A program made the position numbers and the translations under genes. Shown here one piece after another: positions 32,533-44,500 of a stretch of DNA of 64,000 nt. The first letter of the stretch is position 1, and every line of letters begins with the position of its first letter. The stretch is from Branchiostoma floridae. Lineage: Eukaryota > Chordata > Leptocardii > Amphioxiformes > Branchiostomatidae. The stretch is taken from NCBI RefSeq assembly GCF_000003815.2, contig NC_049988.1, forward strand, positions 23,450,018-23,514,017, given 5' to 3'. The notes beneath the pieces are model-generated. The model had not been told where the DNA came from. It saw only the letters and a list, made by a program, of their open reading frames with translations, and did no database searches.

Positions 32533-34230
32533 ATGGCAGAGGCAGGTGATGGGTCTCTTACGGCTGTTCCACAGAACGTCTGTAATTGGTCTCCTACTGG
32601 AGTTTTAGGTGACCAGGATACAAGTACAACCAAAGACCAACCAACAGCAAGCAAAACCAGTTTGATCAGTCAACCGAAAGCAAACACCAGTGAGAAACTG
32701 TACATGTGTGGGGAGTGTGGGTACAGGGCAGCATGGGAGTCTCACTTATCCCAACATATGAGAACTCACACCGGTGAAAAACCATTCAAGTGTGACCAAT
32801 GTGATTATTCTACTACCCAGAAGTCCAACTTGAACCAACATCTAGCCATGCACACTGGTGATAAGCCCTACATGTGTGGGGAGTGTGGGTACAGGACATC
32901 ATGGAAATCTGCCTTATCCCAACACGTGAGAAGACACACAGGGGAAAAACCGTTCAAGTGTGATCAGTGTGACTATTCTACTGCACAAAAATACAGTTTG
33001 GACCTACATCTAATCAAACATACCGGTGAAAAACCCTACATATGTTGGGAGTGTGGATACAGGACACCTCAGAAGTGTAACTTATCCCAACACATGAGAA
33101 CACACAGAGGGGTAAACCATTCAAGTGTGATCAGTGTGACTATTCTGCAGCACATAAGTCCATCTTAATCCGACATCTAGCCATGCACACAGGTAACAAG
33201 CCCTACAAGTGTGGAGAGTGTGGGTACAGGACTGCTCAGAAATATGCATTATCCCAACACATGAGAACTCATACAGGTGACAAACCCTACAAGTGTGACC
33301 ACTGTGACTATTCTGCTGCAGTAAAATCCACTTTGGATCGACATCTAGCCATACACACAGGTGATAAGCCCTACATGTGTGGGGAGTGTGGGTACCGGAC
33401 AGCTCAGAAATATGCCTTATCCCAACACATGAGAACTCATACAGGTGACAAACCCTACAAGTGTGACCAGTGTGACTATTCTGCTGCAGTAAAATGCAGT
33501 TTGGACCTACATCTAGCCAAACACACTGGTGACAAGCCCCACATGTGTGGGGAGTGTGGGTACAGGACAACAAAGAAGTCTCATTTAGCCGACCATATGA
33601 GAACGCATACAGGAGAAAAACCCTACAAGTGTGACCAGTGTGACTATTCTGCTGCACATAAGTCCACCTTGAACCAACATTTAGCCAGACACACTGGTGA
33701 AAAACCCTACATGTGTGGGGAGTGTGGGTACAGAACAACTCGGAAGTCTCAGTTATCCTGACATATGAGAACTCACACGGAAAAAACTATATGAATGTGA
33801 CCAGTGTGCCTATTCCGAAGAACAGAAATGCTATTTGGATTATCGTTTTGCCAAATACACTGTTGATAAACACTACATGTGTGGGAAGTGTGGGTGAAGG
33901 ACAGCTTGGAAATCTATTATATCACTGAGTTTCACTCAAAAAGTCAGACCAGTGGCAAACCCTACAGTTGTGACTAGTTTGACTACTCAGCACTGAAATC
34001 GACTTTGAACAACCATTGTAAAACCCACCTGTGAAAAATTCTACATGTATAAGGAATGTGATTTCCGAAACCTCCTTTATTTGACCTGATAGCGCACCTG
34101 TATTGTTTACCAGTGCTGCATGAATCACACTGATGAGGAACTCTGGATGCTGAGTAAGATGCGGAGACCATCTCTGCAACAGACGCTTTAAATAGACGCT
34201 TTCAACCATGTTTTTACCCTACATGGTTCA
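32533..34230 (+). pseudogene. Broken C2H2 zinc-finger gene, 13 recognisable fingers
   Basis: The leader MAEAGDGSLTAVPQNVCN and alternating type A/B fingers make this a paralog of the genes at 22537 and 36320. Five fingers read in frame to about 33110. There one base is missing in the linker (ACACAGAGGGGTAAACC in place of a TGEKPF-coding form), so the frame closes at 33168. In the next frame seven complete fingers and part of another continue (33120-33761) until TGA, where sister fingers have CGA, a CpG-type change. Decayed finger sequence (TACATGTGTGGGAAGTGTGG and others) goes on to about 34200. Both lesions could be assembly errors, but the decay after the second argues for a true pseudogene. 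A truncated five-finger protein remains possible. Confidence 0.75.
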
Positions 34231-34239
34231 GTAACTAAA

Positions 34240-34990
34240 CATTGCAGAATTCACCAGTACTCACTTCGATGTCAACCGCCTGTCTTCTGTTACAAAAATG
34301 TTAGTTGATTTCCATGTTAGGGTATCTAAGTCATCGCTTAACAACAACGCTTTATTGCCCGATATATCATCTTTACAAGAGAGGCTTTGAAGTAAGTGCA
34401 CTAACATAATCGGCAAACTGTAATAGATACTATTAATTGTAGAACTGAAAAAAATGTACAAGTGGGAATTTCTAACGATAAGTAGCAAAGTTTCATTACG
34501 ACCAGTTTTGAAAACAAAAATGTAATATTTTGCAATAATGTTTTCATGTAACTAGAGCGTGATTCGGGAATCCAAAAGTTGCGTACGAGGCTGTTGTCTA
34601 CCTGTAAAGTAGGTAACTTTTATTATGAAAAAAATTGTAGTAGTATTGTAGAATAATGCTTTTATGTAAACTGGAGCGTAATTCAGGCATCCCATGGGCA
34701 ACTACCTTTCAATATTGTAATGTTGTACGGAATAAAACAATCATGTATGAAGAACACTGCACGTTCCCATATTTGAGAATACTTCACAGTTACGAGCGTG
34801 CATATGCTGTGGTGATGCGATCAGTAATCATTCTAGGTATGCCCATAGAACATAGGGGTTTTAACCTTAAATCACATTCAACCGCAAAAAAAGAAAGAAA
34901 GAGAAAGTGTCAAGGGGATTCAGTACATCACATTGATTAAACCAGCACTGGCTACCATCTAATGTGCAAAACTCAGAATAAAAATAGGGC
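34240..34990. other. 3' flank of the second finger gene
   Basis: No exon is supported. A short tandem duplication is present: AATAATG(T/C)TTTTATGTAA followed by CT(A/G)GAGCGT(G/A)ATTC(G/A)GG(A/C)ATCC occurs near 34536-34573 and 34652-34693. The segment near 34745 matches the flank of the first finger gene. Confidence 0.5.
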
Positions 34991-35086
34991 ACATTTCCAA
35001 TAGTGTAGGCGGAATTTACTACATAATATAGGGTAAGGAGGCATCATATGACCTTTCACCCTAAGTACCCCACAGTACTCCACAGT

Positions 35087-35169
35087 ACCAGTCACCTTTC
35101 ACCCCTTGCTGCTCCAGACAGACGCTTGCCGGAGGATTGTGCGGAGGTAATAATCAACACTGGAAGCAG
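35087..35169 (+). other. Probable 5'UTR exon of the 11-finger gene
   Basis: GTCACCTTTCACCCCTTGCTGCTCC, CAGACGCTTGC and GGAGGATTGTGCGGAGG lead to AACACTGGAAGCAG/GTAAGAACGAG, with the donor after 35169. It is the closest match to the leader exons at 21717 and 31713. The transcription start is not defined. Confidence 0.6.
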
Positions 35170-36317
35170 GTAAGAACGAGATATGCATACAACAGGACTG
35201 CATAACATTGTTATGAACTGAAGGGGGTAGAGGTCATTTCTATGGTATGTGGGGTACATAAGGCAGAAATGTAAGACTTTTTGGGGTTGCGAAAATGGGG
35301 TGGGGAGGGGGGCATCTTTACCTTCACGGTAAAAAGGAATTATTTTGCTTCTCCAAACAGGCAACGTATTAAACTACACCAGACAACTGTCACCATGGTT
35401 ACTAGAGGTGTCGCGTACATTAGGGCGAAATGAAAGAATTCTCTGCTGTGAGTAAAATGGAGTGAGGCATGGGGAACGTTATGGGGGAGGGGGGCATTTT
35501 TGCTTCGTTTTTTTTTTTACTGCTTCCAAGTAAAGTAAGTCAATGACCTGCACCAGATATGTGTTGTACCATATATGTGTAGTGATATAGGATGTTGGAT
35601 TTATTAGTATTCGATATAATATGTATTCTCTGTTATATTTTATCTGACACTTACCTCCCTCATGACCTCAATGAAAAGTAGCCTGCAGGCCGATTTGAGC
35701 TTCTAATGAATAAGTAAAGGTTCAAACAAAAAGACGGCTGTCACTATGATAACCGGAGGTGTAGCAGACACCATGTGGTGTTCAGTTACATAAGTTATGT
35801 ATCGAGTGGCTGAACTGGTTGGTTCATTATGAAAGTGTTTGTGTAGAAATAAACATAGCGGTGCTTTGTAAGGTTAGACCATGTGAATATTAAAACATCA
35901 TGTATTTGCTTGGAAATGCTATCTATCTACTGTAATAAAGTTTAAGACTATTCCACTCATCTTTTCAACTTATCCAATGCATATACCCCCAGATGACCCC
36001 ACGAGGGCAAAGTAGGGGGGGGGGGTGAGGCTCTCGGGTTAGGGCGGGCAGGCCGCCTGCCTGGCACGGAAGCACTCAACGTTGGGAGCACTTACAACCG
36101 TGCCAGGCAGGGCATTCCACTCGGGAATGGTGCGTGCGAAAAATGAGTTTTTATATGTGTCGGAACGGGCGAAGACGGGTTGGTATTTGTGATCGTGGCT
36201 TCCCCGGGTGCGCCGGTTGCTAGTGTCTATGTTAATGTTATTATTGACTACTTTGTAGAAAAAGGTGAGGCGGGCGTTCCTCATGTAACTTCAAGCCTTC
36301 CATTTTGTTTTTGTTAG
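35170..36317 (+). other. Intron 1 of the 11-finger gene
   Basis: The 5' half aligns with introns of the sister genes (GGGGGTAGAGGTCATTTCTATGG; GTGGGGAGGGGGGCATCTTTACC). The original 3' part is interrupted by the antisense retrotransposon at 35985-36286. The present acceptor is TTGTTTTTGTTAG at 36317. Confidence 0.55.
35985..36286 (-). mobile_element. Antisense non-LTR retrotransposon 3' end
   Basis: On the minus strand the peptide RNARLTFFYKVVNNNINIDT continues to FARTIPEWNALPGTVVSAPN and then the 3' end CCCCCAGATGACCCC (plus-strand view), the same as the element at 30398-31270. Only the last 300 bp are present. It lies between the ancestral branch-point region and the start codon of the 11-finger gene. 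Confidence 0.8.
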
Positions 36318-36319
36318 AC

Positions 36320-37414
36320 ATGGCGGAGGCAGGTGTTGGGTCTCCTACTGCTGTTTCCCAGAACATCTGTGATGGGTCTCCTTCTGGAGTTTTGGGTGAC
36401 TGGGATACAAGCAAAGGCACAGAGCAGCACACAGTGATCAAAATCAGTCAACCGGAAGCAAACACTGGTGAGGAACCCTACATGTGTGGGAAGTGTGTAT
36501 TTAGGACAGCTTACAAGTCTGCCTTATCCCAACATATGAAAACTCATACTGGTGATAAGCCCTACATGTGTGGGGAGTGTGGGTACAAGACGGCTCGGAA
36601 ATCTACCTTATCCCGACATATGAGAATTCACACAGGGGAAAAAACTTACAAGTGTGACCAATGTGACTATTCTGCTGCATGGAAATGTAGTTTAAACCAA
36701 CATCTAGCCAAACACACTGGTGACAAGCCCTACATGTGTGGGGAATGTGGGTACAGGACAGTTCAAAAGTCTCATTTATCCGATCATATGAGAACTCATA
36801 CCGGTGAAAAACCCTACAAGTGTGACCAGTGTGACTATTCTGCTGCACATAAGTCCACCTTAAATCAACATTTAGCCACGCACACAGGTGAAAAACCCTA
36901 CAAGTGTGACCAGTGTGACTATTCTGCAGCAAAGAATTCCAATTTGCACAAGCATCTAGCCAAACACACTGGTGATAAGCCCTACATGTGTGGTGAGTGT
37001 GGGTACAGGACAACTCAGAAATCTACCTTATCCCGACATATGAGAACACACACAGGCGAAAAACCCTACAAGTGTGACCAGTGTGACTATTCTGCTGTAC
37101 AGATGTACACCTTGAAGCAACATATAGCCAAACACACTGGTGATAAGCCCTACATGTGTGAGGAATGTGGATACAGGACAGCTCAGAAGTCTGACTTATT
37201 CCAACACATGAAAACTCATACCGGTGACAAACCCTACAAGTGTGACCAGTGTGATTATTCTGCTTCACGAAAATACAGTTTGGACCGACATCTAGCCAAA
37301 CACACCGGTGATAAGCCCTACATGTGTGGTGAGTGTGGGTACAGGACAGCTCACAAGTCTGGCTTAGTAAAACATATGAGAACTCATACCGGTGAAAAAC
37401 CAGGCAAAGTGTAG
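36320..37414 (+). CDS. C2H2 zinc-finger protein, 11 fingers, 364 aa
   Basis: Probable nuclear DNA-binding protein, third of the plus-strand tandem paralogs. The exon begins at 36318 after TTGTTTTTGTTAG, and the ATG at 36320 gives MAEAGVGSPTAVSQNICDGS, matching the sister leaders. Eleven complete C2H2 fingers follow. They mostly alternate between YMCGECGYRTA and YKCDQCDYSAA types, but two type A stand together (fingers 1-2) and two type B together (5-6), as expected after unequal exchange. All cysteines and zinc-binding histidines appear intact. The protein ends TGEKPGKV at a stop inside what should be the next finger, so the array is 3'-truncated like its relatives. The start codon lies just 34 bases from a retrotransposon 3' end. 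Confidence 0.88.
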   Translation: MAEAGVGSPTAVSQNICDGSPSGVLGDWDTSKGTEQHTVIKISQPEANTGEEPYMCGKCVFRTAYKSALSQHMKTHTGDKPYMCGECGYKTARKSTLSRHMRIHTGEKTYKCDQCDYSAAWKCSLNQHLAKHTGDKPYMCGECGYRTVQKSHLSDHMRTHTGEKPYKCDQCDYSAAHKSTLNQHLATHTGEKPYKCDQCDYSAAKNSNLHKHLAKHTGDKPYMCGECGYRTTQKSTLSRHMRTHTGEKPYKCDQCDYSAVQMYTLKQHIAKHTGDKPYMCEECGYRTAQKSDLFQHMKTHTGDKPYKCDQCDYSASRKYSLDRHLAKHTGDKPYMCGECGYRTAHKSGLVKHMRTHTGEKPGKV

Positions 37415-38800
37415 TACTTTGGTAAATGTTTTATAATTCTTAACAACTTCATTCTTAACGAGTGTATTTTCGAACGTTTGCCTAAAATATAAAGGTATTC
37501 AGTAGTATGCGATTCCTGTATAGCATGTTGCGATGTATTTATGTATATGATGCTGCGATGTATGTAAAGCAGTTGCGATGTAAATATGTTTTGTGAGGTC
37601 GCACTACTATCATATACTTCATAACGCCCAAATCATCTGTAGAAGATGTGCCGGATGCACTTTGTCCGTATCATTTAGAGGAACTTCTGTTGTTGTAATG
37701 TATCTTAACACGGCTTTACTTGGAATCTTTCATATTTAACGGGAGGTGCCCCAACACGGTACGCTTTTTCTTGCGCTCAAACTCATGGCGCTCCATCGCT
37801 AGTTGCCTGAGAGTGGTCAAATTTTGATGACTGAATTTTTTACACATAGATTTGAACAACATACTTGAATAAGAAATGCATTCATGTGGTTCATGAACCT
37901 TTCGCGCTACGTGTTACAAGCGGCAAACACTGTGAGACAGTTTCGTGTATGTAACCTTCCAATTTTGTGCTACGCTGGACAGTGTGCCTAACTTGGTACG
38001 CTTTTTTACATTTTGCTCTCTTCAGAAGTAAGTGGTAAATTTAAGTACACAGAAAAAAATTAACAGTATGATATTTTAGCTTTCTTTTGACAGTAAAATC
38101 GTGACTATATGTACTTCTTGTCTCACATGAGGAAGGCTGTACCTAGAACAATCCAGCTGATGTTTTTACGGGCAATGGGCTGAATGCACTGATTGTGAAT
38201 GCCCGACTAAAAAAACCATTACGAAAAAACGACACCGTCAACATCAACAAAACTCTGTCTGATTATATGAAAATATCATCTACATCTCTCTATCAAGTCT
38301 TATTTTCATAGACAGCACGAATCATTTGTTACAGTCAAATAAATCTTTGGAGCGTTCTCTAGTCTGCCACCCTCACGACCACACTCCCTTGGGGGTATAA
38401 TGGTGGTAATGTTTATGTCGCTTCCTTTTGGTTGCTTTTCTACTCAACAAACATTTGAAGACCCATATTCATAGTGTTTTATGGAGCTTTATTTATGTGT
38501 ATCATGGCAGTTGTGTGACTGCTTGGAAGAGTTCGTATAGTTAGCGACACGAGCCGCCAATACACAGAGGCCGGTGACCGCAGTGATTCAGCACTGTCAA
38601 CATTACTGTTAGAATTCTGTTTAAAAAAAATGAAGTAAATATGTTAAAGTATACTTGGAATGCAAATAAAAGCTGTGTGCATGGACCTGGTTTATTTACC
38701 TTTGTAATCAGCATAGTCAGTGGCAACAAACACGGTGTACTTATGGATAATAAGATCAGCAAAAAATCCGTACCGTCTTACGACGGGAACCATCTTAGGG
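37415..38800. other. Spacer downstream of the 11-finger gene
   Basis: No coding exon is supported. GTAGAAGATGTGCCG(G/T) followed by GCACTTTGTCC near 37637-37668 recurs near 39286-39313. Two GGTACGCTTTTT motifs (37758 and 37997) sit in similar contexts. Confidence 0.45.
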
Positions 38801-38809
38801 CGGCCCCCG

Positions 38810-39750
38810 TTATATTCAGTCAGAAATACACAACAAGATTATTGTTCCATTTGGGTTCCCCACTGACCTTTGTCCTGTAATTACTATTACACTACTAACG
38901 TACGTGGTGGGAAGGAGGACACTGAACCCTCGAGTCATGCAATGCATGACGGTCTAGCATCAGTTGTCAACAAATGAAAACATTTGTGTGCGTTGTAGGA
39001 AATGTACAGAAACATGATATTTTCTCCGTTTAAACTGGCACATGGGTAGTGTTTAGTAAGGAAAATTGCTATGGAGAGATATCAGCCCGAAATATTCACT
39101 TTGAAGGGGTATTGGATATTGCTTTTTTGGCAAGTTGTCGGCGCCGAACGGACCAGAAGCAGATGAAAGTGTCAAAATTGCCATATTACGTATGTCGCCC
39201 GTCTAACAACGATAGGTTCTTTACTGCGCTGTATATCAACGATACTAAAAGCATTTAATCGTGATTTATTTTATACATCACTTGTGTAGAAGATGTGCCG
39301 TGAGGCACTTTGTCCAAACGTTTATGTCCATACCATGTACTATGATGTAGAAGTAGAAAAACTTCTGTTGCATTGAATCTTTCATATCTATATTCAGTCA
39401 GAAATACCAAGGAGGTTAACACACAACAATATTATTGTTCCATTTGGGTTCCCCACCGACCTTTGTCCTCTAATTAGTAATTACTATTACACTACTAACG
39501 TACGTGGTGGGAAGGAGGACAGTGAACCCTCGACGGTCTAGCATCAGTTGTCAGCATAAGAATATATTCGCGTGTGTTGTGAGGATATGTACAGAGACAT
39601 TATATTTTCTCCGTTTAAACGGCACATGGGTAGTGTTTACTAAGAAAATTGCTATGGAGAGATATCAGCCTGAAATATTCAATTTGAAGGGGTATTGAAT
39701 ATCGCTTTTTTGGCAAGTTGTCGGCGCCGAACGGACCGTCAGAAGCCCAC
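38810..39750 (+). repeat. Tandem duplication, unit about 577 bp
   Basis: CAGTCAGAAATAC, TTATTGTTCCATTTGGGTTC, CTAACGTACGTGGTGGGAAG, TTTTCTCCGTTTAAAC, GCTATGGAGAGATATCAGCC and TTGGCAAGTTGTCGGCGCCG occur in order from about 38817 to 39155 and again from about 39394 to 39735. The copies are similar enough to be a fairly recent duplication. No coding function was seen. Confidence 0.8.
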
Positions 39751-40279
39751 GAAAGTGCGTGCCCGCCGATCTGCTGTATTATTTCTGGGTGTGAACAGAA
39801 ACGAAGTGTAGTCTACTACTGTAGTCTACTACACCCTCCGAGGCTGTAGTACTACAGTTTAGCGGAGGTTCTACGAAATTTCAAAGCGGGGTGTAAACAG
39901 AAACTGTAGTGGACTACTGCTGACTGTCGTCAACCGCCTCACCATTCCTTAACCGTCGTTGCCGTCGTGCAAAATCGTTCTGAAGAACTCTGTTTTGATG
40001 TCAGTGCGATGCAAAAAGGTACTAGTATTGCATTCCATATGCAGACTGCACGATTCAAAAGAAGCGACACTCTACGGCTGGCTGAAGTACTACAACAGGG
40101 GCAATTTAGCACTTGATTCGTTGATCTAGGCGATTTGAGTGCCCCAATGTGTCGCTGATAAACAAAAAGGCCATAACACGACATGAAAAGCTATATTTTA
40201 GGTGCAAAAGGCACGAGTTAGCGCATACAAGTCTTAGATCGACAGAATGTCATACTGGGATCCATGATCTCCAATCGGG

Positions 40280-40517
40280 TAATACCCCTGTCACATTATC
40301 CACGATCTTCGGGCGTATCGATGGAAAGTCGGCCATATTTAAGATCGACAGAGGGCTGCGCGTATTTTCCACCTGAAAACCGTCCCTGTCACATATAAGC
40401 CATACTTTGTACCTTGTACAACCGTAGTGCAATAAAGTTATTATCATAAGCGGGGCTCGGGCGATTGCCGCAGAATCGTCGCCCGATCGATTTTCGCCAA
40501 ATGTGACAGGGGTATAA
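40280..40517. mobile_element. Short DNA element, 232 bp, with TAA target duplication
   Basis: The ends TACCCCTGTCACATT and the complement of TACCCCTGTCACATTT bound 40283-40514. TAA lies on both sides (40280-40282 and 40515-40517). A 3-bp TWA duplication is characteristic of PIF/Harbinger elements, so this is a candidate Harbinger MITE. Confidence 0.7.
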
Positions 40518-40519
40518 TC

Positions 40520-41400
40520 GGGACACTGATAGGATAACGATGCTGAGCCGGATCAGTTTGACATTCGGATGAAGGTCAAAAGTATACATGTATATATTCC
40601 CCCATATTATTAGATACATTTGTTGAAAGCAAAAAGTGTTCATCTGCAATATGAGACGTTGTTCTGTTGAATGTTCTCTCTTGTTGTGCAGCATCTATGA
40701 AATCATTTTGTTCTGAAACTGTGAGAAAATATTATGTACAAGGATATTGTCAAATGGTAAGTCTTATTGTTAATTATATGCCAATGTGTTTGAAAACTCT
40801 TGTATCTTATGGGAGAAGAAGTAGCTTTTTTATCTACTTGTACGTGTGTGCATGTGCTCATAAGTTTTTGTTTGTGCATGTGTGTGTGTTCGTCAGGTAA
40901 TAAAAGGTTAATCTTCCCAACATGAATAGGAAACATCAGCAACGATTTCGTTATTTCCACTCAACTTTAATAGTCTGTAGCAAGGGGAAAACTGACGATT
41001 ATTCAAATTTTTCCGCATTAAAACATGGGCGGCTGTAAATTACTGTTGCTCTGTCGAAATTATACAATACATCTCGTCTATATTGTTTATTTACGACGTA
41101 TCTATTTACGATTTCATGTGAAAGATCACAACATATATATAGGGCTAGACGATCTTCCAGCCATGGTTCTAAATTAGTTGAGGTCAGTAAGCTCCTTCCT
41201 TGAAAATATTATTTGATCTGTGTTTAACAAGGCCTCAATAAAACTATATAATGGCCAGACCCTACCGGTCTAAATCCGATAACGTAAACTATGGACTTCA
41301 GTATGCTTCTAGCACCCGCAGTTCTAGCACCCATGCAGTTCACATCAGTGGTGACTTTGTAACAGTGGGGTGCAAGCACCGTAAACCGACCACGCAAAAT
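40520..41400. other. Spacer without recognised gene
   Basis: No exon is supported. The sequence is A+T-rich with no repeat recognised elsewhere in the window. Confidence 0.4.
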
Positions 41401-41410
41401 GGCTGTCAGC

Positions 41411-41523
41411 CTTTTAGCGCAGTGGTAGAGCGTATTGGTTAATGATCTGGCAGCTCCGGTTTCGTACGAGTCGGGTTTCGTACGAGTTCGAATCCTAGGA
41501 GTCAGGATGTTGTTTCTGTTTCT

Positions 41524-41585
<62 letters not shown>
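41411..41585 (+). mobile_element. tRNA-derived SINE-like segment with (GA)n tail
   Basis: TAGCGCAGTGGTAGAGCG resembles an RNA polymerase III A box, and AGTTCGAATCC a B box about 65 bases later. The segment runs into a (GA)n microsatellite (41524-41585). The arms do not pair as a functional tRNA, so a SINE or tRNA relic is preferred. Confidence 0.5.
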
Positions 41586-41590
<5 letters not shown>

Positions 41591-41639
41591 AGCAGCTTTC
41601 TGTTACTGGCTTCCCAAAGATTGTTTTAATCTGTGAATC

Positions 41640-42880
41640 TAAATAAACAAATATTTTATATGAGGGATGTAGAATTACTTCTCAAGGTCTTTCGTCTTGT
41701 ATTCAAAATTTTAGTATCATGTATAACACGATGTCGACGTCGTTAAGTTGGATCCGGTTTTCTTTGAATGCAATAATGATATTGCCCCCAAGTAATCCCA
41801 TTGATGGAATTTTATTTGCTACTTTGATTGTTTTTTTGATAGTTTTATTGTTATTTCTTTCACAACGTGTTTCGTTCCCATCGTAGATTATTAAAATGAC
41901 TTTTAGGATTCAACCCTTGTAACCATGCCCATACGTCCCAACTTTAAACGACAGTTTTTGTATCATATTTACTAAAGTCTGGATTTTAGAGTCGTCAACC
42001 TATGATATAACAAACAGTCACTATTCATGAAGACATTCTGCTGACGTCAAAGCCTCCCTTCGTTATTTCGTAAACAGAAGATGAAAGCTCCCCAAACATG
42101 CCGCAGATTTTCTTACCGGCGCAGTAACACCTGGTAATCAGGAGTTAATCCTTACAGCATGAATAGGAAACATCAGAAACCGTTTTGGTATTTTTACCCA
42201 AGCTTTATTAGTCTGTAGCAAGGCGAAACTGATGATTATTCAAGAGATTATTCAACAGATTTAACAACGCGGCAACATGCGGATATTATAATACTGATGT
42301 TATGTTTGTTGAAACTCTATCTGTCTGTACATATTTGCTTGTTTGTCTATTGCAAAAATTGGTACAGAAATATGTGAGGTTAAGAAGTAAACCTTCGTGT
42401 CTTTTGTTTTACATTGATGGGTGATAAGGAATTTTTGCATTAAAATCATATGTTTGTATATGTTTTATTTGAATTAGTACAGCAATGTTTTCCCTGATAG
42501 TTTGCGATTTTATTAACAGGGTTTTATTTCCTATCATAATTGTCCTTTTGATGCTGCATACTATTAGGTGGTTCTTACTCATTACATTATCAAATTACTA
42601 AAATCACTAGATTTGTAATTTTACGTGTTAAGGGGGAGGGCTACTGTAAGCATACCTACTCAACACACCTCCAAACATACACGCACGTCACAAATCCAAG
42701 CATAATCACACATCCAAACATACCTCTTACAAGTACAGGATACTGAGAAATTATTGTAATTACCTCTGCATATGTTTCTACATGTAAGTGAGAAAAATTA
42801 CAAGGGAAATGCGTATACTACGATCATTCATTTATGTGTTCAACTAAAGCAGTGTCTTTGAAATATAATAATATGTTTGT
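41640..42880. other. A+T-rich spacer without recognised gene
   Basis: No exon is supported. CATGAATAGGAAACATCAG(C/A)AA followed by TTTAATAGTCTGTAGCAAGG-like sequence near 42160-42225 repeats 40920-40990, a short dispersed duplication. Confidence 0.45.
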
Positions 42881-42889
42881 ATACAATGC

Positions 42890-43102
42890 TAGTTAACCTT
42901 TATTTGCGGGGTAACCTTTATCCGTTGTATTTAACACCAGGGTATTTCGGGATATGAAGTCGATGGAATGTGGTCTCAAACTGCATTATATTGAAGAAAA
43001 AAAAAGCAATTTAAAACCAGCGTCCATCAATGTGATATCCCTAAATATCCTGTTTTTAGGTACAACGGGTATAGGTTATCCCGCGAATAAAGGTGAACTA
43101 AC
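42890..43102. mobile_element. MITE family B, copy 2
   Basis: AGTTAACCTTTATTTGCGGGG and TAACCTTTATCCGTTGTA at the left are the inverted complement of TACAACGGGTATAGGTTA and CCCGCGAATAAAGGTGAACT at the right. The arms are about 45 bp. Copy 1 is at 14184-14387. Confidence 0.7.
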
Positions 43103-43369
43103 GTTATATCTGTATGTGTTTTCAATTGCTCATGCATTACATATGTATCTTATATGAGCAGCTATGCTTTTCCATTATTTCACTAAATGGTATTACCCTT
43201 TTAGGATTATGTGTTATCAAAATATAGTTTGATTTTTGGATTAACCTTTATAGGAAAATTGATATTGGAATCATAGTACTGATACATATCTCTCATCACA
43301 CCTCTAAACCTACCACACACACACACGATCTCCACAGAAAAGTCAGAAACTGATGGTTACAACGTTTAG

Positions 43370-44220
43370 AACATTTATTATGACTCTCCAACCTTAACAT
43401 TTCTTGGTTATTTACTTACAACATGCGTGGTGGTGCCAATACTAGTATCAGTCTTTCAGCTGTCAGTTTACAATTCCAAAACTAGCTTCTACATACATAC
43501 ACAAAAGAATACATTGTAAGATATAATATACATTTATGATGATTTACATGCAATCAGGTTAGACCTACCACTCATCATATCACACTATTATTCAATGTCT
43601 TCATTTCATTCAATCCATTTTAACTGGTAGTCCCAAAAGCTCATGATCATGTATATATCAACATCAAATCATTGAAGTCTACATTTACATGTCAACATAG
43701 CAAACTATCAATCGTATTTGGTTTAACATCTCAGTAATGTTTGCACCTCCAAGACTAGCTTCTACAAGAAAATACAATATAAAATGTATTCATAATCATC
43801 AAAAAATATGGCATCATTGAAGTCTAAATTCACATGACAGTAGTGCACAATATCAGACTTGCAACAATATCCACATTTCCAACACTAATGTCTACAAGAA
43901 AATACATTGTAAAAGAAACCCAAAATCATCAACACCGTTGAGATGCTTACATTAAAAAATATAGAACCATTCAATGTATTACACACCACTTTGACCAGTT
44001 ATTTTGTACTAGTTATTCCCAAATCATATATTTGAATTCATCATTGTCTTCATGAAAATTACAATGCTGCTCAATACCAACGGCTTCACAATTCTTGTGA
44101 GAAAAGACAATTTTCTCTTTCGTTTTAGATGCACTTTCATTTGTTGAAATGATCATAAATCTTCCCAAAGTGCCAATGTTACCATACTATATGTACTGTT
44201 AGATGATATATGTTTGTCTT
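43370..44220. repeat. Degenerate tandem repeat, unit about 130-140 bp
   Basis: Variants of ACTAGCTTCTACAAGAAAATACA followed by CATCATTGAAGTCTA and TCACATG occur near 43486, 43752 and 43893 with further partial copies. The sequence is strongly A+T-rich. No coding exon was seen. Confidence 0.5.
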
Positions 44221-44500
44221 TAAATGAAAAGGGATTACATTGTAAAGTCGTCAATGTATGGATACATGATACTAACAGAATGTCTACAGAATGTTTTTCT
44301 TACGAGCGCGAAGGTACTCCGTACTTGGTATATTTGTACACACACAAATGATGATCATAGCAAGGGTGATATTAATGCTCTATATCATTATATTTCAGCC
44401 ATACCATAGGTATGGTGAAATATATTGTATTCGTAATGTTTCTTTCTTCTTTCTTTCTTTCTTTCTCCTGTCAAATCTTCAAATCGAATCAACTCCGTCG
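44220..44500. other. Spacer with TTTC microsatellite
   Basis: A (TTTC)n run covers about 44440-44467. No exon is supported. Confidence 0.5.

Noticed and set aside
41435-41629. Arg-Glu repeat open frame
   Set aside because: Translation of a (GA)n microsatellite after a tRNA-like repeat.
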